40,504 nt of DNA from DATDAW01 sp036524675 (GCA_036524675.1 DATDBU010000163.1:1-40504); one strand, 5' to 3'; shown: positions 15,074-23,332, counted from the stretch's first letter. Notes: generated by a model from the letters alone, not told the origin. Translations and numbers: made by a program.

Positions 15074-16480
15074 ATGGTTGTGAAAGACCGGCGCAAGCTT
15101 CCCTTCGCCGTTGGAACTCAAGTTTTGGCGTGTTCGCTTGCGACCGCAACCGTCTTGCTGACAGGTTGCCCCGCTCCGAAGTTCCAGGCGCCAGCCCCCT
15201 CTCCTACTCCGGCAACGCCGACGCCAGCTCCCCCTCCACCCCCAACACCAACGCCCGCGTCTGCTCTGGAGCCTCGCCCAACCCCCATCCCGGAGACCTT
15301 CGTTCCGCGACGCAGCTACGACACGTCGAAGCTCTTCAACGGACTGAAAATTTACAGTCACCTGGAGACATTTCCCGGCGGGATCGCGCCTGAGGAACGA
15401 ACTGTTGACGAGAGTTTTTCAGTCGATATTTCGATGAAAGTCAAAGTCCCGGCGGCGATGACGACTCTGGACCAGTTTTCAGGCGTCAATCCGTCCCTGC
15501 CAGCGAGCTTCCCCGCGCTTGGCGAGTTGTTAAAGACAGCGAAAGTTTCCAACTACTATCACGGCCTCTATGCGCTAAAGGTCAAATCGCTTCAGCAAGA
15601 CCTGCGGACACTCGACCAAATCTTGTCGCGTCATAACTTTTTCGACTGCGGCACGATCCTCGAGCTCGCCGGCGGAGCCACGAAACGCAAGGCGCTTCTT
15701 TTGCAGGCCGACATGGATGTGGTCGCAGACGGGTCCGATTCCGACCGGCTTTTGGAGGTGGATGGGACATCGATGTTTTACCAGCCGTTCACGAGCTATC
15801 GTTGGAAAAAGCGCACCGACATCCCCAGCCAGTTTCTGCCCGAGAAGCAGGCCCGTTTGCAAGAGGCTCAAAACGAACTGTCCACGCCCGGACTCATTCC
15901 TGCCAGGCAACAGGCGCTTCGCGACAGCATCTCAGCAATGAAATTGCAGATCTCGGATTTGACTACCTACAGCTTCCTCATTTCCAAAGCTGACCCATTT
16001 ATCGTCCTGCCAGGATTCTTGTTGCGTGACAGGGCTCTTCCCTACAGGCCTGCTGTCGGCGACTATGCCGTCGTCTTTTTCCACGACAAAATTTACCCTG
16101 CAATTTTTGGCGACGTTGGCCCCTCTGTAAAAGTTGGTGAGGCTTCGTTACGGCTGGCAACCTTGGTCAATACCTCGGCCACGGCCTACCGTCGCCCCAG
16201 CAATAATCTGGATGTAACGTATCTCGTTTTTCCTGGTTCGGCTGATGAGCCGTTTGGGCCGCCGGACTACGGAAAGTGGCGAACGCGATGTATCGAGCTG
16301 TTGACGGAACTTGGTAACGGGACGGGGCCTGGCGTGGAAGTCGCTCATTTTGAGGATATTTTGAAGCCAGCACCTACTCCCTCGCCGGCGTCTTTGCCGT
16401 CACCCACGGCGACAAACGCGCCGCCGCTCCCGTCTTCGGAGATGGCCATCCCGACGCCCAAGCCCTTGCCACCGGAGTAA
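15074..16480 (+). CDS. Lipoprotein with GH75 chitosanase-like domain
   Basis: 468 residues. The leader ends in a lipobox (LLTGC, lipidated Cys32) and is followed by a Pro/Ala/Thr linker to about residue 75. The following 340 residues fit glycoside hydrolase family 75: the ADMDVVADGSDSDR segment with the candidate catalytic Asp, FYQPFTSYRW, PFIVLPGF, and VFFHDKIYPAIFGDVGPS with VGEASLRLA, which carries the candidate catalytic Glu. The tail is again Pro/Ser/Thr-rich. GH75 enzymes cleave chitosan and were first described in fungi. As a surface lipoprotein it could act on amino-sugar polymers. There is an insertion of about 60 charged residues (QEAQNELSTPGLIPARQQ region) between the two active-site segments, so activity is not certain. 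Confidence 0.75.
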   Translation: MVVKDRRKLPFAVGTQVLACSLATATVLLTGCPAPKFQAPAPSPTPATPTPAPPPPPTPTPASALEPRPTPIPETFVPRRSYDTSKLFNGLKIYSHLETFPGGIAPEERTVDESFSVDISMKVKVPAAMTTLDQFSGVNPSLPASFPALGELLKTAKVSNYYHGLYALKVKSLQQDLRTLDQILSRHNFFDCGTILELAGGATKRKALLLQADMDVVADGSDSDRLLEVDGTSMFYQPFTSYRWKKRTDIPSQFLPEKQARLQEAQNELSTPGLIPARQQALRDSISAMKLQISDLTTYSFLISKADPFIVLPGFLLRDRALPYRPAVGDYAVVFFHDKIYPAIFGDVGPSVKVGEASLRLATLVNTSATAYRRPSNNLDVTYLVFPGSADEPFGPPDYGKWRTRCIELLTELGNGTGPGVEVAHFEDILKPAPTPSPASLPSPTATNAPPLPSSEMAIPTPKPLPPE

Positions 16481-16552
16481 GAAATAAGGCGGGCACAATG
16501 GCAGTTAGCCGTTGAGAGAATACGGCAACGGAAGGCGTGCCCCACACGCGGC

Positions 16553-17293
16553 TTACCGGATTCTGCTCAATTCGGAAACATTTCTAACTGGCTGCGTTGC
16601 AGCGGCCTTGGCGACCGCGGCACGGGCGATTTTCCCGATGTAAACCAAGCATGCAACTCCGGCTACTACTCCTACTCCGAGCAGGACATACATTCCCGTC
16701 GACCCTTTAATCGAGGGATTCAGAGTCGCCTCGCCAGCAGCGCGTAGAGCACTGCCGAAATACACGAGAAATGATGCTGACGGCAGTATCCCAAACAGGG
16801 TCGCAACCAGATACTGTCCAAACTTCACAGAGGTCAGCCCATATAAATAATTACTCAATCCGAACGGAAAAGGGCACATCCGAAGCAGGCCCACGATTTT
16901 CCAGCCTTCATTGCCGATAGCGGTGTCGATGGCCTGGAATTTCGGATGGTGGCCCAGCGTCTTAGCCACGGCGTCACGGGCTAAATAGCGTCCAATCAGA
17001 AAGCCGAATGCGCCGCCAATCATGGCCCCGACCAAGCCGGTCGTAAGGCCCCAACCGAATCCAAAAACCATCCCTGCACCGATCATAAACGGCGCGGCCG
17101 GCATCGCGGCTAGAACCCCAGCGGCAAAGACCAGGGCGAAAATCAGAGTCCCTAACGGCCCCAATTCCACGACGTATTGCCGGAATTGTTCCAGCCAAAG
17201 CTGCAAGTTTTGCAGCCCGATCATTTTTGCTGCCGCCAGAACGCCGGCAAGCAGCAAAACGAATAGGATAAACTTGAGCCGGTAACCGTTCAT
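16553..17293 (-). CDS. TVP38/TMEM64 family membrane protein (SNARE-associated Golgi domain)
   Basis: 246 residues, multi-pass. Core signatures are AAMPAAPFMIGAGMVFGFGWG, GAMIGGAFGFLIGRYLARD, and LLRMCPFPFGLSNYLYGLT, all typical of the TVP38/TMEM64 and DedA superfamily, whose members are thought to move lipids between membrane leaflets. N- and C-terminal hydrophobic helices flank the core (FILFVLLLAGVLAA; YVLLGVGVVAGVACLVYIG). It is convergent with the GH75 lipoprotein gene 73 bp away and divergent from nothing obvious upstream. No regulatory site is visible. Confidence 0.9.
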   Translation of the reverse strand: MNGYRLKFILFVLLLAGVLAAAKMIGLQNLQLWLEQFRQYVVELGPLGTLIFALVFAAGVLAAMPAAPFMIGAGMVFGFGWGLTTGLVGAMIGGAFGFLIGRYLARDAVAKTLGHHPKFQAIDTAIGNEGWKIVGLLRMCPFPFGLSNYLYGLTSVKFGQYLVATLFGILPSASFLVYFGSALRAAGEATLNPSIKGSTGMYVLLGVGVVAGVACLVYIGKIARAAVAKAAATQPVRNVSELSRIR

Positions 17294-17445
17294 CGCCTGG
17301 CACTATGAAGCCTGAATGCGAAAGGCAGAAGCCGAAAATTCCGAACAATCTTTTGCGCTCTGCCTCCAACTCTCCGCCGAGACACCCAAATCATCACGCG
17401 ATCAGATGAGCCAACATGATGAGAGACAACCTATCCTGGAAAATA

Positions 17446-17760
17446 TCAGGAAACGTGACTCGAAATGAGCTTGGTCAACTCGAACATCGTAACGGATTTT
17501 TTCGTGCCGAAAATCGGCTTCAAAGCGGCATCTGCATTGATGACCGTCTTTTTCTTCTCGTCCTGGAGCTTGTTCTTCTTGATGTATTCCCAAACTTTTT
17601 TGGTGATTTCGGTGCGCGGCACGGGTTTCGCGCCCACGATGACTGCCAGCGCTTCGTCCGGTTGGACAGGTTTCATGAAAGCCGAATTAGCTTTTTTGGC
17701 ACTTTTCGAGGGAGATTTTGCCGGAGTTTTAGCACCGGTCTTGGATTTGGATGTCGCCAT
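17446..17760 (-). CDS. Stand-alone SWIB/MDM2-domain protein with basic histone-like tail
   Basis: 104 residues from ATG 17760 (the longer frame would start at TTG 17772). The first 30 residues are Lys/Ala/Pro/Ser-rich (SKSKTGAKTPAKSPSKSAKK), like a histone H1 tail. Residues 32-104 form a complete SWIB domain: FMKPVQPDEALAVIVGA, PVPRTEITKKVWEYIKKNKL, then KPIFGTKKSVTMFELTKLI. SWIB domains are best known from eukaryotic chromatin remodellers and from Chlamydia, and the chlamydial copies occur alone or fused to topoisomerase I. In Verrucomicrobiota it is probably a DNA-associated architectural protein; that role is inferred. The gene stands alone. Confidence 0.9.
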   Translation of the reverse strand: MATSKSKTGAKTPAKSPSKSAKKANSAFMKPVQPDEALAVIVGAKPVPRTEITKKVWEYIKKNKLQDEKKKTVINADAALKPIFGTKKSVTMFELTKLISSHVS

Positions 17761-17965
17761 AGTGATGGGCAATAGTGTCGCCCCTGCGCGTTAGCAATCG
17801 AAATTTTCGGCCGAAAGCATTTTTTCCCATAGAAACGTTTGTTCATACGCAAACTGGGTATTTTCCCTAGGAGACAACGAACATTTTTGCCCCCGGAAAG
17901 CGATAATCCGGGACGGGGTCAAAAACCTTGCGCCCGGCTTTTTTAGACCTAAACTTTAGACAGCT
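17761..17965. other. Divergent promoter region between SWIB gene and 17966 gene
   Basis: About 200 bp between two divergent starts. It contains a run of T and A, the short inverted repeat GTTTG...CAAAC around 17837-17855, and a TA-rich stretch immediately before the rightward ATG (TTTTTTAGACCTAAACTTTAGA). No convincing -35/-10 pair or operator can be named. A short GC-rich patch (CCGGGACGGGGTC) precedes the TA-rich stretch. Confidence 0.3.
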
Positions 17966-18355
17966 ATGGGTTCCCCTTATTCCTCAGGCAAAATCATCAA
18001 CCACGCGAATGGGCAGGGATCAATTTCCTACGACGACGTCCGAGCCCGAGCGATGGAACTTGCAATAATCGACGGTCGGCCCGCCAAGGATTTTACCGAC
18101 GCGGATTGGGAAAGGGCTGCGTATGAATTGCACGGGGGGCATCTCCCCAGCGACGACGACTCGGAAAGCGAATCTGCGGAACTGGGAATCGGACCGGATT
18201 TGGTAGCTGGTTCGCTCGGCCGGCATGTGACAAACCATCGCGGCGACAGCAACGAAAACAATGTTGGCGTGGAATTGGTCCAGGAAGGAATGGAGGAAGC
18301 CGAGCATGAGCAGATGTTGGCAGCGAGCGAGGAACTCGACGGCGAGGATTTGTAG
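17966..18355 (+). CDS. Small acidic protein of unknown function (DUF2934-like N-half)
   Basis: 129 residues, strongly acidic. The N-half has ISYDDVRARAMELAIIDGRP and FTDADWERAAYELHGG, a pattern reminiscent of DUF2934 proteins, in which a short helix-turn-helix-like unit carries a W and a nearby Glu. The C-half is low complexity and Asp/Glu-rich (DDDSESESAE; MEEAEHEQMLAASEELDGEDL). There is no membrane segment or signal peptide. The neighbours give no functional clue. The protein is probably cytoplasmic, and the acidic tail could bind a basic partner. Confidence 0.6.
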   Translation: MGSPYSSGKIINHANGQGSISYDDVRARAMELAIIDGRPAKDFTDADWERAAYELHGGHLPSDDDSESESAELGIGPDLVAGSLGRHVTNHRGDSNENNVGVELVQEGMEEAEHEQMLAASEELDGEDL

Positions 18356-18570
18356 CCCAGCAGGCACCCCGAATCATTTGCACGTATGTGAGTCGTTCAA
18401 CCCTCATACGGAACGTCCAAAACGCGCATCCGTAGCCGCTACGGGGATTCAAGATTCAGCCACCTCACGATCTTTAAACTCATTTGCGCGGCCCCGGTTT
18501 GCCATTATCATTCGCGGAAGTGGTCGACAGAAAACGCAGTCATTCCAGTCATGTAGGGCACGTTGGGGAA

Positions 18571-19473
18571 GTGAAGAAGGCGGAGCCGCATCGGCATCGT
18601 AAAGTTGGCTTACGTCCGGCCAAAGACTGGCATAAACGCAATTTTTTGTTTGAGGTCTTTTTGCCCACGTTGCTTTCGAAACGAACGGGCTCGTCAAAGA
18701 CACCCATTTTTCCACCTCTGCGAAAAGAGGAGATCGGCATCACATGGATCGGCCATGCGTCGTTTCTGCTCCAGATCAAAGGGAAGAACATTCTCATCGA
18801 CCCGAACTGGGCGCGCTGGCTGAAAGTCGTCAAACGTATCAAACATCCCGGACTGCATTTGCACGAACTGCCCCAGATCGATCTCGTCCTGGTGACACAC
18901 GCGCATTTCGATCACCTCGACCGGAGAACATTGCGGGCAGTCGCTTCCGATCAACCGATTGTCGTGCCATTCGAAGTGGGAAACCTGGTGCACGACCTCG
19001 GCTTTGAGAAGGTGCATGAGCTGCACTATTGGGAGAAATTCGACTTTGGGCCGCTCGAGATCAGTCTCACCCCTTGTCATCACTGGGGTGCACGCATTTT
19101 ACACGATTCGCATCGCGGTTTTGGCGGATTCCATATCCGTGCGGGCAACCGGTCCGTTTTTCACTGCGGCGACAGCGCCTATTTTGAGGGGTTTACAGAG
19201 ATTGGACAGCGCACCCCGGTGGAAATCGCGCTAATGCCCATCGGCGCCTATGACCCTCCCAGTGGGCGCGAGGTACACATGAATCCGGAAGAAGCCGTTA
19301 AGGCCTTTCTCGAGTTGAAGGCTCAGACACTGATTCCGATGCATTACGGAACCTTCCGGTTGAGTTACGAGCCCGTGCACGAGCCACCGGAGCGGCTCCT
19401 GGAAGAGGCAAAAAGACAGGGTATTCAGGATCGTATCTGCGTGATGCAGGAAGGGCATCCGATGGTTTTCTGA
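18571..19473 (+). CDS. MBL-fold metallohydrolase, NAPE-PLD/UlaG-like
   Basis: 300 residues from GTG 18571, preceded by GGGGAA; the frame is open upstream to TTG 18484 but that part has no family character. The metallo-beta-lactamase motif THAHFDHLD is at 109-117, with further ligands in CHHWGAR, HCGDSAYFEGF and MHYGTF. N-terminal WIGHASFLLQIKGKNILIDP and C-terminal IGAYDPPSGREVHMNPEEA are typical of the N-acyl-phosphatidylethanolamine phospholipase D/UlaG branch. It is probably a dinuclear zinc phosphodiesterase or lactonase; the substrate is unknown. It has no signal peptide and should be cytoplasmic. Two hairpins follow at 19493-19611. Confidence 0.9.
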   Translation: MKKAEPHRHRKVGLRPAKDWHKRNFLFEVFLPTLLSKRTGSSKTPIFPPLRKEEIGITWIGHASFLLQIKGKNILIDPNWARWLKVVKRIKHPGLHLHELPQIDLVLVTHAHFDHLDRRTLRAVASDQPIVVPFEVGNLVHDLGFEKVHELHYWEKFDFGPLEISLTPCHHWGARILHDSHRGFGGFHIRAGNRSVFHCGDSAYFEGFTEIGQRTPVEIALMPIGAYDPPSGREVHMNPEEAVKAFLELKAQTLIPMHYGTFRLSYEPVHEPPERLLEEAKRQGIQDRICVMQEGHPMVF

Positions 19474-19492
19474 CCGCACCTTAAACTGTTCC

Positions 19493-19569
19493 TTGATCCT
19501 GCTCTTTAACTTGAACTTACACTGTTGGGCCGGTGAGTAGGGTAAGCTCAAGTTAAAGAGTAGGATCAA
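19493..19569. repeat. Large imperfect inverted repeat (28-bp arms)
   Basis: Left arm 19493-19520 and right arm 19542-19569 are reverse complements with two mismatches, separated by a 21-nt loop. The arms read TTGATCCTGCTCTTTAACTT and onward, and their complement. They would form a very stable hairpin on either strand. It lies between the convergent MBL-fold and amt genes and just before a separate GC-rich terminator, so it is not needed for termination alone. A dispersed palindromic element (REP/MITE type) is the most likely explanation. Confidence 0.75.
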
Positions 19570-19581
19570 AGTCTAACGAAA

Positions 19582-19611
19582 AGCCCCGCCCGGATTGCTC
19601 CGTGCGGGGCT
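19582..19611. terminator. Bidirectional rho-independent terminator
   Basis: AGCCCCGC (19582-19589) pairs with GCGGGGCT (19604-19611), with an inner CGGA/TCCG extension. The + strand copy is followed by a T/C-rich tail (CGTTTCCTTTTCCC) and the - strand copy by CTTTTCG, so it can end transcripts from the MBL-fold gene and from amt. Confidence 0.8.
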
Positions 19612-19702
19612 CGTTTCCTTTTCCCTCCCTGGGTCCCTGGGAAAAAGTGGATCTTCGACCGACGCGGCCCGTTGCCGGAACCGCGCCGGGTTTTGATCGG
19701 AA

Positions 19703-21166
19703 TTAAGCGATGTAGCCTTCTTCGCCGTGTTCGCTGATGTCGAGACCAGCGCTTTCGACTTCGACAGAAGGACGCAGTCCGACGACGGCTTTAACGATGA
19801 ATGCGATAGTCGCCGTGGCGACCACACTCCAGACGATCGTCAGACCGACCGCCTTGAGTTGCTCGACCACGAGCCCAGCCTTGAGTGGTTCAACAACTGC
19901 GTTGGCTTTTGGATCAGCAAGAACACCTGTAAGGATGGCACCGAGAGTTCCTCCAACACCGTGGACGCCGAAGGTGTCCAGAGCGTCGTCATAACCGAAC
20001 AACTTCTTAAGGTACGCCACCGCCAGGAACGGAACAAGACCTGCCGCAACGCCGATGACCATTGCGCCACCGGTGTTAACAAAACCGGCTGCCGGAGTGA
20101 TCACCACCAAGCCGGCGACAACGCCGGAGCAAAAACCAAGGATACTCGGATGGCCCTTGAAGAGCCATTCCGCAACTGCCCAGACAAAACCGCCCGTGGC
20201 AGCAGCAAGCGTCGTGGTCGCAAACGCGTTCGAGGCAATGGCGTCGGCTCCAAGCGCGGAACCCGCGTTAAAGCCATACCAGCCGACCCAGAGCATGCCG
20301 GTGCCGACCATGCAGAGTACCATGGAGTGCGGCGGCATGGGTTCCCTGCCAAAGCCCATGCGAGGTCCAAGAATGAGGCAGAGCACGAGCGCGCTCCAGC
20401 CGGAAGTCATGTGAACGACAGTGCCACCTGCAAAATCAATGGCCTTGATGCCCGCATTCGGGTTAAGCGGCCCGCACATGAAACCAGTGGCCGACCACAC
20501 CATGTGGGCGAACGGGAAATAAACCGCAAACATCCACAGCGTCACGAAAACCAGCACGGAGATAAACTTCATGCGTTCTGCGATGGCACCCACGATGAGT
20601 GCCGGGGTGATGATGGCAAAACTTAGCTGGAACATCGCCCACATGGTATCGGAGATCCACCAGTAGCCCGCGCCGGACTTGCCAGGTTCAACTCCCTTAA
20701 ACATGGCGTTTGCCGTGTCGCCAATAAATGCATTGCCGGCAGAAAAAGCCAGACTGTAGCCGACGGCCCACCACAGAATCGTAACCAAACCAGCAATACC
20801 GAGACATTGCGCCAGCACGGAAAGCACGTTCTTTCTGCGAACCAAACCGCCGTAGAACAAAGCAAGTCCAGGCAGCGTCATGAAAATAACCAGTGCCGTG
20901 CTGACCATTTGCCATGCGTTATGGCCAGGACCAGGGCCCGCAATGTTGGAGGTCCACGTGACATCGCCGTCTTTGCCCGGCTGCACGTTTTGAATGTATT
21001 TTTCGAGGTCGAAAACACGTTGTTCGAGCGTGGGACCAGCAGGCTCGGCGGCAGGCGAAGGAGCAGGTGTGGCTTCCTGAGCTGTCGCCATGGAAGTGGC
21101 AGAAACCGCCACGGAAGCGACGGCAGCCATCGCCAGCAGTCGGATTCTTTGCAAGATTTTGGGCAT
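19703..21166 (-). CDS. amt: Ammonium transporter
   Basis: 487 residues. Amt proteins are trimeric inner-membrane channels for ammonium. An N-terminal signal-like segment (RIRLLAMAAVASVAVSATSMA) and a Pro/Ala linker precede the channel. Signatures: GLALFYGGLVRRKNVLS, the first pore histidine in GGTVVHMTSGWSALV, the phenylalanine/tryptophan-rich GTGMLWVGWYGFNAGSA, the second pore histidine in LDTFGVHGVGGTLGAI, and the C-terminal VGLRPSVEVESAGLDISEHGEEGY that contacts PII proteins. No glnK/PII gene is adjacent, unlike the usual glnK-amtB pair. A near-consensus sigma-54 promoter lies 258 nt upstream, which suggests nitrogen control. The start has no strong Shine-Dalgarno. Confidence 0.97.
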   Translation of the reverse strand: MPKILQRIRLLAMAAVASVAVSATSMATAQEATPAPSPAAEPAGPTLEQRVFDLEKYIQNVQPGKDGDVTWTSNIAGPGPGHNAWQMVSTALVIFMTLPGLALFYGGLVRRKNVLSVLAQCLGIAGLVTILWWAVGYSLAFSAGNAFIGDTANAMFKGVEPGKSGAGYWWISDTMWAMFQLSFAIITPALIVGAIAERMKFISVLVFVTLWMFAVYFPFAHMVWSATGFMCGPLNPNAGIKAIDFAGGTVVHMTSGWSALVLCLILGPRMGFGREPMPPHSMVLCMVGTGMLWVGWYGFNAGSALGADAIASNAFATTTLAAATGGFVWAVAEWLFKGHPSILGFCSGVVAGLVVITPAAGFVNTGGAMVIGVAAGLVPFLAVAYLKKLFGYDDALDTFGVHGVGGTLGAILTGVLADPKANAVVEPLKAGLVVEQLKAVGLTIVWSVVATATIAFIVKAVVGLRPSVEVESAGLDISEHGEEGYIA

Positions 21167-21204
21167 TGTAAGGTTCAGTTAAGGTTGTGTTACACACGGC
21201 GTCT

Positions 21205-21263
21205 CAGGCCAACGGCCTGCACCAGAGCGGTAGCGGGAAAAGCAGTTTCCCACTTGGGACCGC
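21205..21263 (-). promoter_or_regulatory. Structured 5' leader of amt
   Basis: Two perfect hairpins lie in the predicted amt leader: a 6-bp stem CAGGCC/GGCCTG (21205-21219, 3-nt loop), and a nested stem 21227-21263 in which GCGGT/ACCGC encloses GGGAAA/TTTCCC. No U-tract follows, so it is not an ordinary terminator. A regulatory role is a guess from the structure and position. Confidence 0.35.
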
Positions 21264-21423
21264 TTCGACAGACGCTTTGACCGGGCGCCTGAGCGTGCCG
21301 GCACGGATGAGACCACCACATTCCTTGCGAAAAATCCAGCGCCAGCACGCGAATGATCGCGGGAGAGAGCCGGAATCCACCGACAAAGAGACAAAAGTGC
21401 TGTCATACGTTCCTCGCGCATTC

Positions 21424-21439
21424 AGCACACCGCGTGCCA
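21424..21439 (-). promoter_or_regulatory. Sigma-54 (-24/-12) promoter upstream of amt
   Basis: On the minus strand 21439-21424 reads TGGCACGCGGTGTGCT against the consensus TGGCACGNNNNTTGCW; only the first T of TTGC differs, and the GG and GC dinucleotides have the correct 10-nt gap. Transcription would begin about 12 nt downstream and give a leader of roughly 245 nt. Ammonium transporters are classically under NtrC/sigma-54 control. Confidence 0.65.
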
Positions 21440-21440
21440 T

Positions 21441-21761
21441 AACTCAATACAGAACCTTCTGAAAAGCCGTATGCACCCTATTTTAAATCCAATTTTTGAC
21501 TTCTCCGCCACTCCTGAAAGAAAATTAGTATGAGCCAATTTCATACATCCTCTCCAGGCCATCGAACGCGTCTTTGCTCCGCCACGCTCTGATGGCTATT
21601 TTTTTTCAATCCGCTCAAAAGGCGGCATGGCTTCCGATCGGTTTGTCCTGCGTTTCGATTGTAAAATAGAGTTGCATTTTTAAGCAAAGCACTTGCTGAG
21701 CGCGCAAGAGCGGTGCTATCGATGACTTCCCTCGGGCGTCGTTCCGCCCTCCCTACATCAT
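21441..21761. other. Intergenic region between amt promoter and DUF4380-like gene
   Basis: About 320 bp without a convincing gene. It holds a short inverted repeat GTATGA/TCATAC (21528-21546), a small stem CTTGC/GCAAG around 21690-21706, and a GGGCG/CGCCC hairpin (21734-21749) just before the ATG at 21762. An activator site for the amt promoter would be expected here, but I cannot identify one with confidence. Confidence 0.3.
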
Positions 21762-22697
21762 ATGCCCTCCCAAGAAATCAGTTACGGCGGTTGGAATAAC
21801 AACCTGCGGCTCTTCAATGAAGCAGTCGAGTTAGTCGTTACGCTCGAAGTCGGTCCGCGAATCCTCAGTTACCGACCCGTCACTACCGCGGGCGATGGAG
21901 TGAATGTTCTCAAGAATTATCCCGAACAACTCGGAGGCGTCAGTGAGCCGGAGTGGAAAATTCGCGGCGGCCATCGGACCTGGATCGCGCCCGAGCACGA
22001 GATCCTTTCATACGCCTGGGACAATGTTCCGTTTCCCTACGAATTCCTCGGAGATTATGGCATTCGCGCGACCAACCCCGGAATTGAACCTTGGTTTCTC
22101 AAAAAGGAAACGACCATTGAGCTCGCTCCTGCTGGCAGTGGAGTCACCATCGAACACACGATCACCAACGAAAGCGACGACACCTGGGAGGTATCGCCAT
22201 GGGCCTTAACAGTCATGGAACCGGGTGGCATCTGTATCCTGCCGCAACCTCCGCTGGGCGAGCACCCACGCGATCTTCTGCCAAATCGCCTCCTGGTTGC
22301 CTGGCCCTATTCCGATCTGTCGGACCCACGACTCAGCATTGGCCGGCATATCCTCACCCTCGAACAGCGGGCTGGAGGTGTGCCATTCAAAATCGGTCTC
22401 GCGCATCAGACCGGCTATGCAGCCTACCTCCTTGGGAACCAACTGTTTGTGAAAACGGTGCCTTATTGTTCCGGGGTGAAATACACCGACTACGGCTGCA
22501 ACTACGAGAGCTTTACCAATCATGAAATGCTGGAGGTCGAAACACTCGGCCCCTTGACGGAACTGGCGCCCGGCGAGTCCGTCTCGCACACGGAAGAATG
22601 GCGACTCTTCAGCGATCTGAATCCGCCCGCAGTCACGGATACGCCGGAATTCGCGGAATGGCTCGCGTCATTGTTGCGTCAGGGAGGTTTGCCCTGA
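21762..22697 (+). CDS. DUF4380-like protein (galactose-mutarotase-fold)
   Basis: 311 residues, no signal peptide. The sequence opens ISYGGWNNNLRLFNEAVELV and has PRILSYRP, the GGHRTWIAPEHE segment, TITNESDDTWEVSPWALTVM, and CNYESFTNHEMLEVETLGP. These match the DUF4380 family and related beta-sandwich proteins with the galactose-mutarotase/aldose-epimerase fold. Histidine and glutamate residues in the GGHRTW and NHEMLE regions could be active-site groups, but no enzyme activity is established for the family. It is followed 4 nt later by a lipoprotein gene, so the two may share a transcript. Confidence 0.75.
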   Translation: MPSQEISYGGWNNNLRLFNEAVELVVTLEVGPRILSYRPVTTAGDGVNVLKNYPEQLGGVSEPEWKIRGGHRTWIAPEHEILSYAWDNVPFPYEFLGDYGIRATNPGIEPWFLKKETTIELAPAGSGVTIEHTITNESDDTWEVSPWALTVMEPGGICILPQPPLGEHPRDLLPNRLLVAWPYSDLSDPRLSIGRHILTLEQRAGGVPFKIGLAHQTGYAAYLLGNQLFVKTVPYCSGVKYTDYGCNYESFTNHEMLEVETLGPLTELAPGESVSHTEEWRLFSDLNPPAVTDTPEFAEWLASLLRQGGLP

Positions 22698-22701
22698 TTG
22701 A

Positions 22702-23208
22702 ATGGCGCAATCCATGCGAAAGAAAGCGTTGTACTTTGTCCTGAGCACTGCCGTTGCTGCAATCCTTGCCATATTCACCGGTTGCGAAACCACCAGCCAC
22801 GTCGGCACCAACAAAGTTGATCGCGCTGCGATTACGGCAAGCATCCGGCAGGAAGCACAGGGCAATTATTTCATCGGCCGCCGTTACTACAAACAGGATT
22901 ACCATTTCTGGGGCTACGTCCGGAAACCGGGCCAGCTCTGGAGCGCGGCGAAGATGGTGATGGTCAACGAAAATAAGAAACTCCTTCCCGATCGTGCCGG
23001 AGGGAAAATGGGCACGGATAACAACTACGAATACATCCTCGAAGGATATTTCTCCGGCGAGACGGTCTACGAGCCCGCCAGCAACGGATTCTACCCGGAG
23101 TTTGTCTTGACCGGTTACAAGCTGAGATCGGCTAATCCTCCCAACATTTTCAGCGATCTTGGCGCGACAAATCCCGCTCGCCGAATCATCGCGAAACCGG
23201 TGCCGTAG
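22702..23208 (+). CDS. Lipoprotein of unknown function, copy 1 of a tandem pair
   Basis: 168 residues. A lipoprotein signal ends in IFTGC (Cys28), followed by a small soluble domain with IGRRYYKQDYHFWGYVRKPG, MVNENKKLLPDR, KMGTDNNYEYILEGYFSG and SNGFYPEFVLTGYKL. No family is recognised. The next gene encodes a close paralogue; the two mature domains are about 70% identical by eye. It begins 4 nt after the DUF4380-like gene. A surface or periplasmic role is likely from the lipobox. There is no catalytic motif visible. Confidence 0.75.
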   Translation: MAQSMRKKALYFVLSTAVAAILAIFTGCETTSHVGTNKVDRAAITASIRQEAQGNYFIGRRYYKQDYHFWGYVRKPGQLWSAAKMVMVNENKKLLPDRAGGKMGTDNNYEYILEGYFSGETVYEPASNGFYPEFVLTGYKLRSANPPNIFSDLGATNPARRIIAKPVP

Positions 23209-23332
23209 AGAAAGGCAGAACTTGGCTGGGATCGAGAACGCCTTTCCCGCTACAGCGGGATTTATCCGTGCAGGTCACGCTCTTACTGTGGTTGCATCGA
23301 CGAAGTTTGACCTGATTAAATCCCCGGAACCC

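Noticed and set aside
19727..20626. A 299-codon frame on the + strand opposite amt
   Set aside because: Antisense to a clear ammonium transporter; the product is polar low-complexity with no start signal.
21179..21440. Short minus-strand frames between the sigma-54 site and amt
   Set aside because: No family character or Shine-Dalgarno; better explained as leader RNA.
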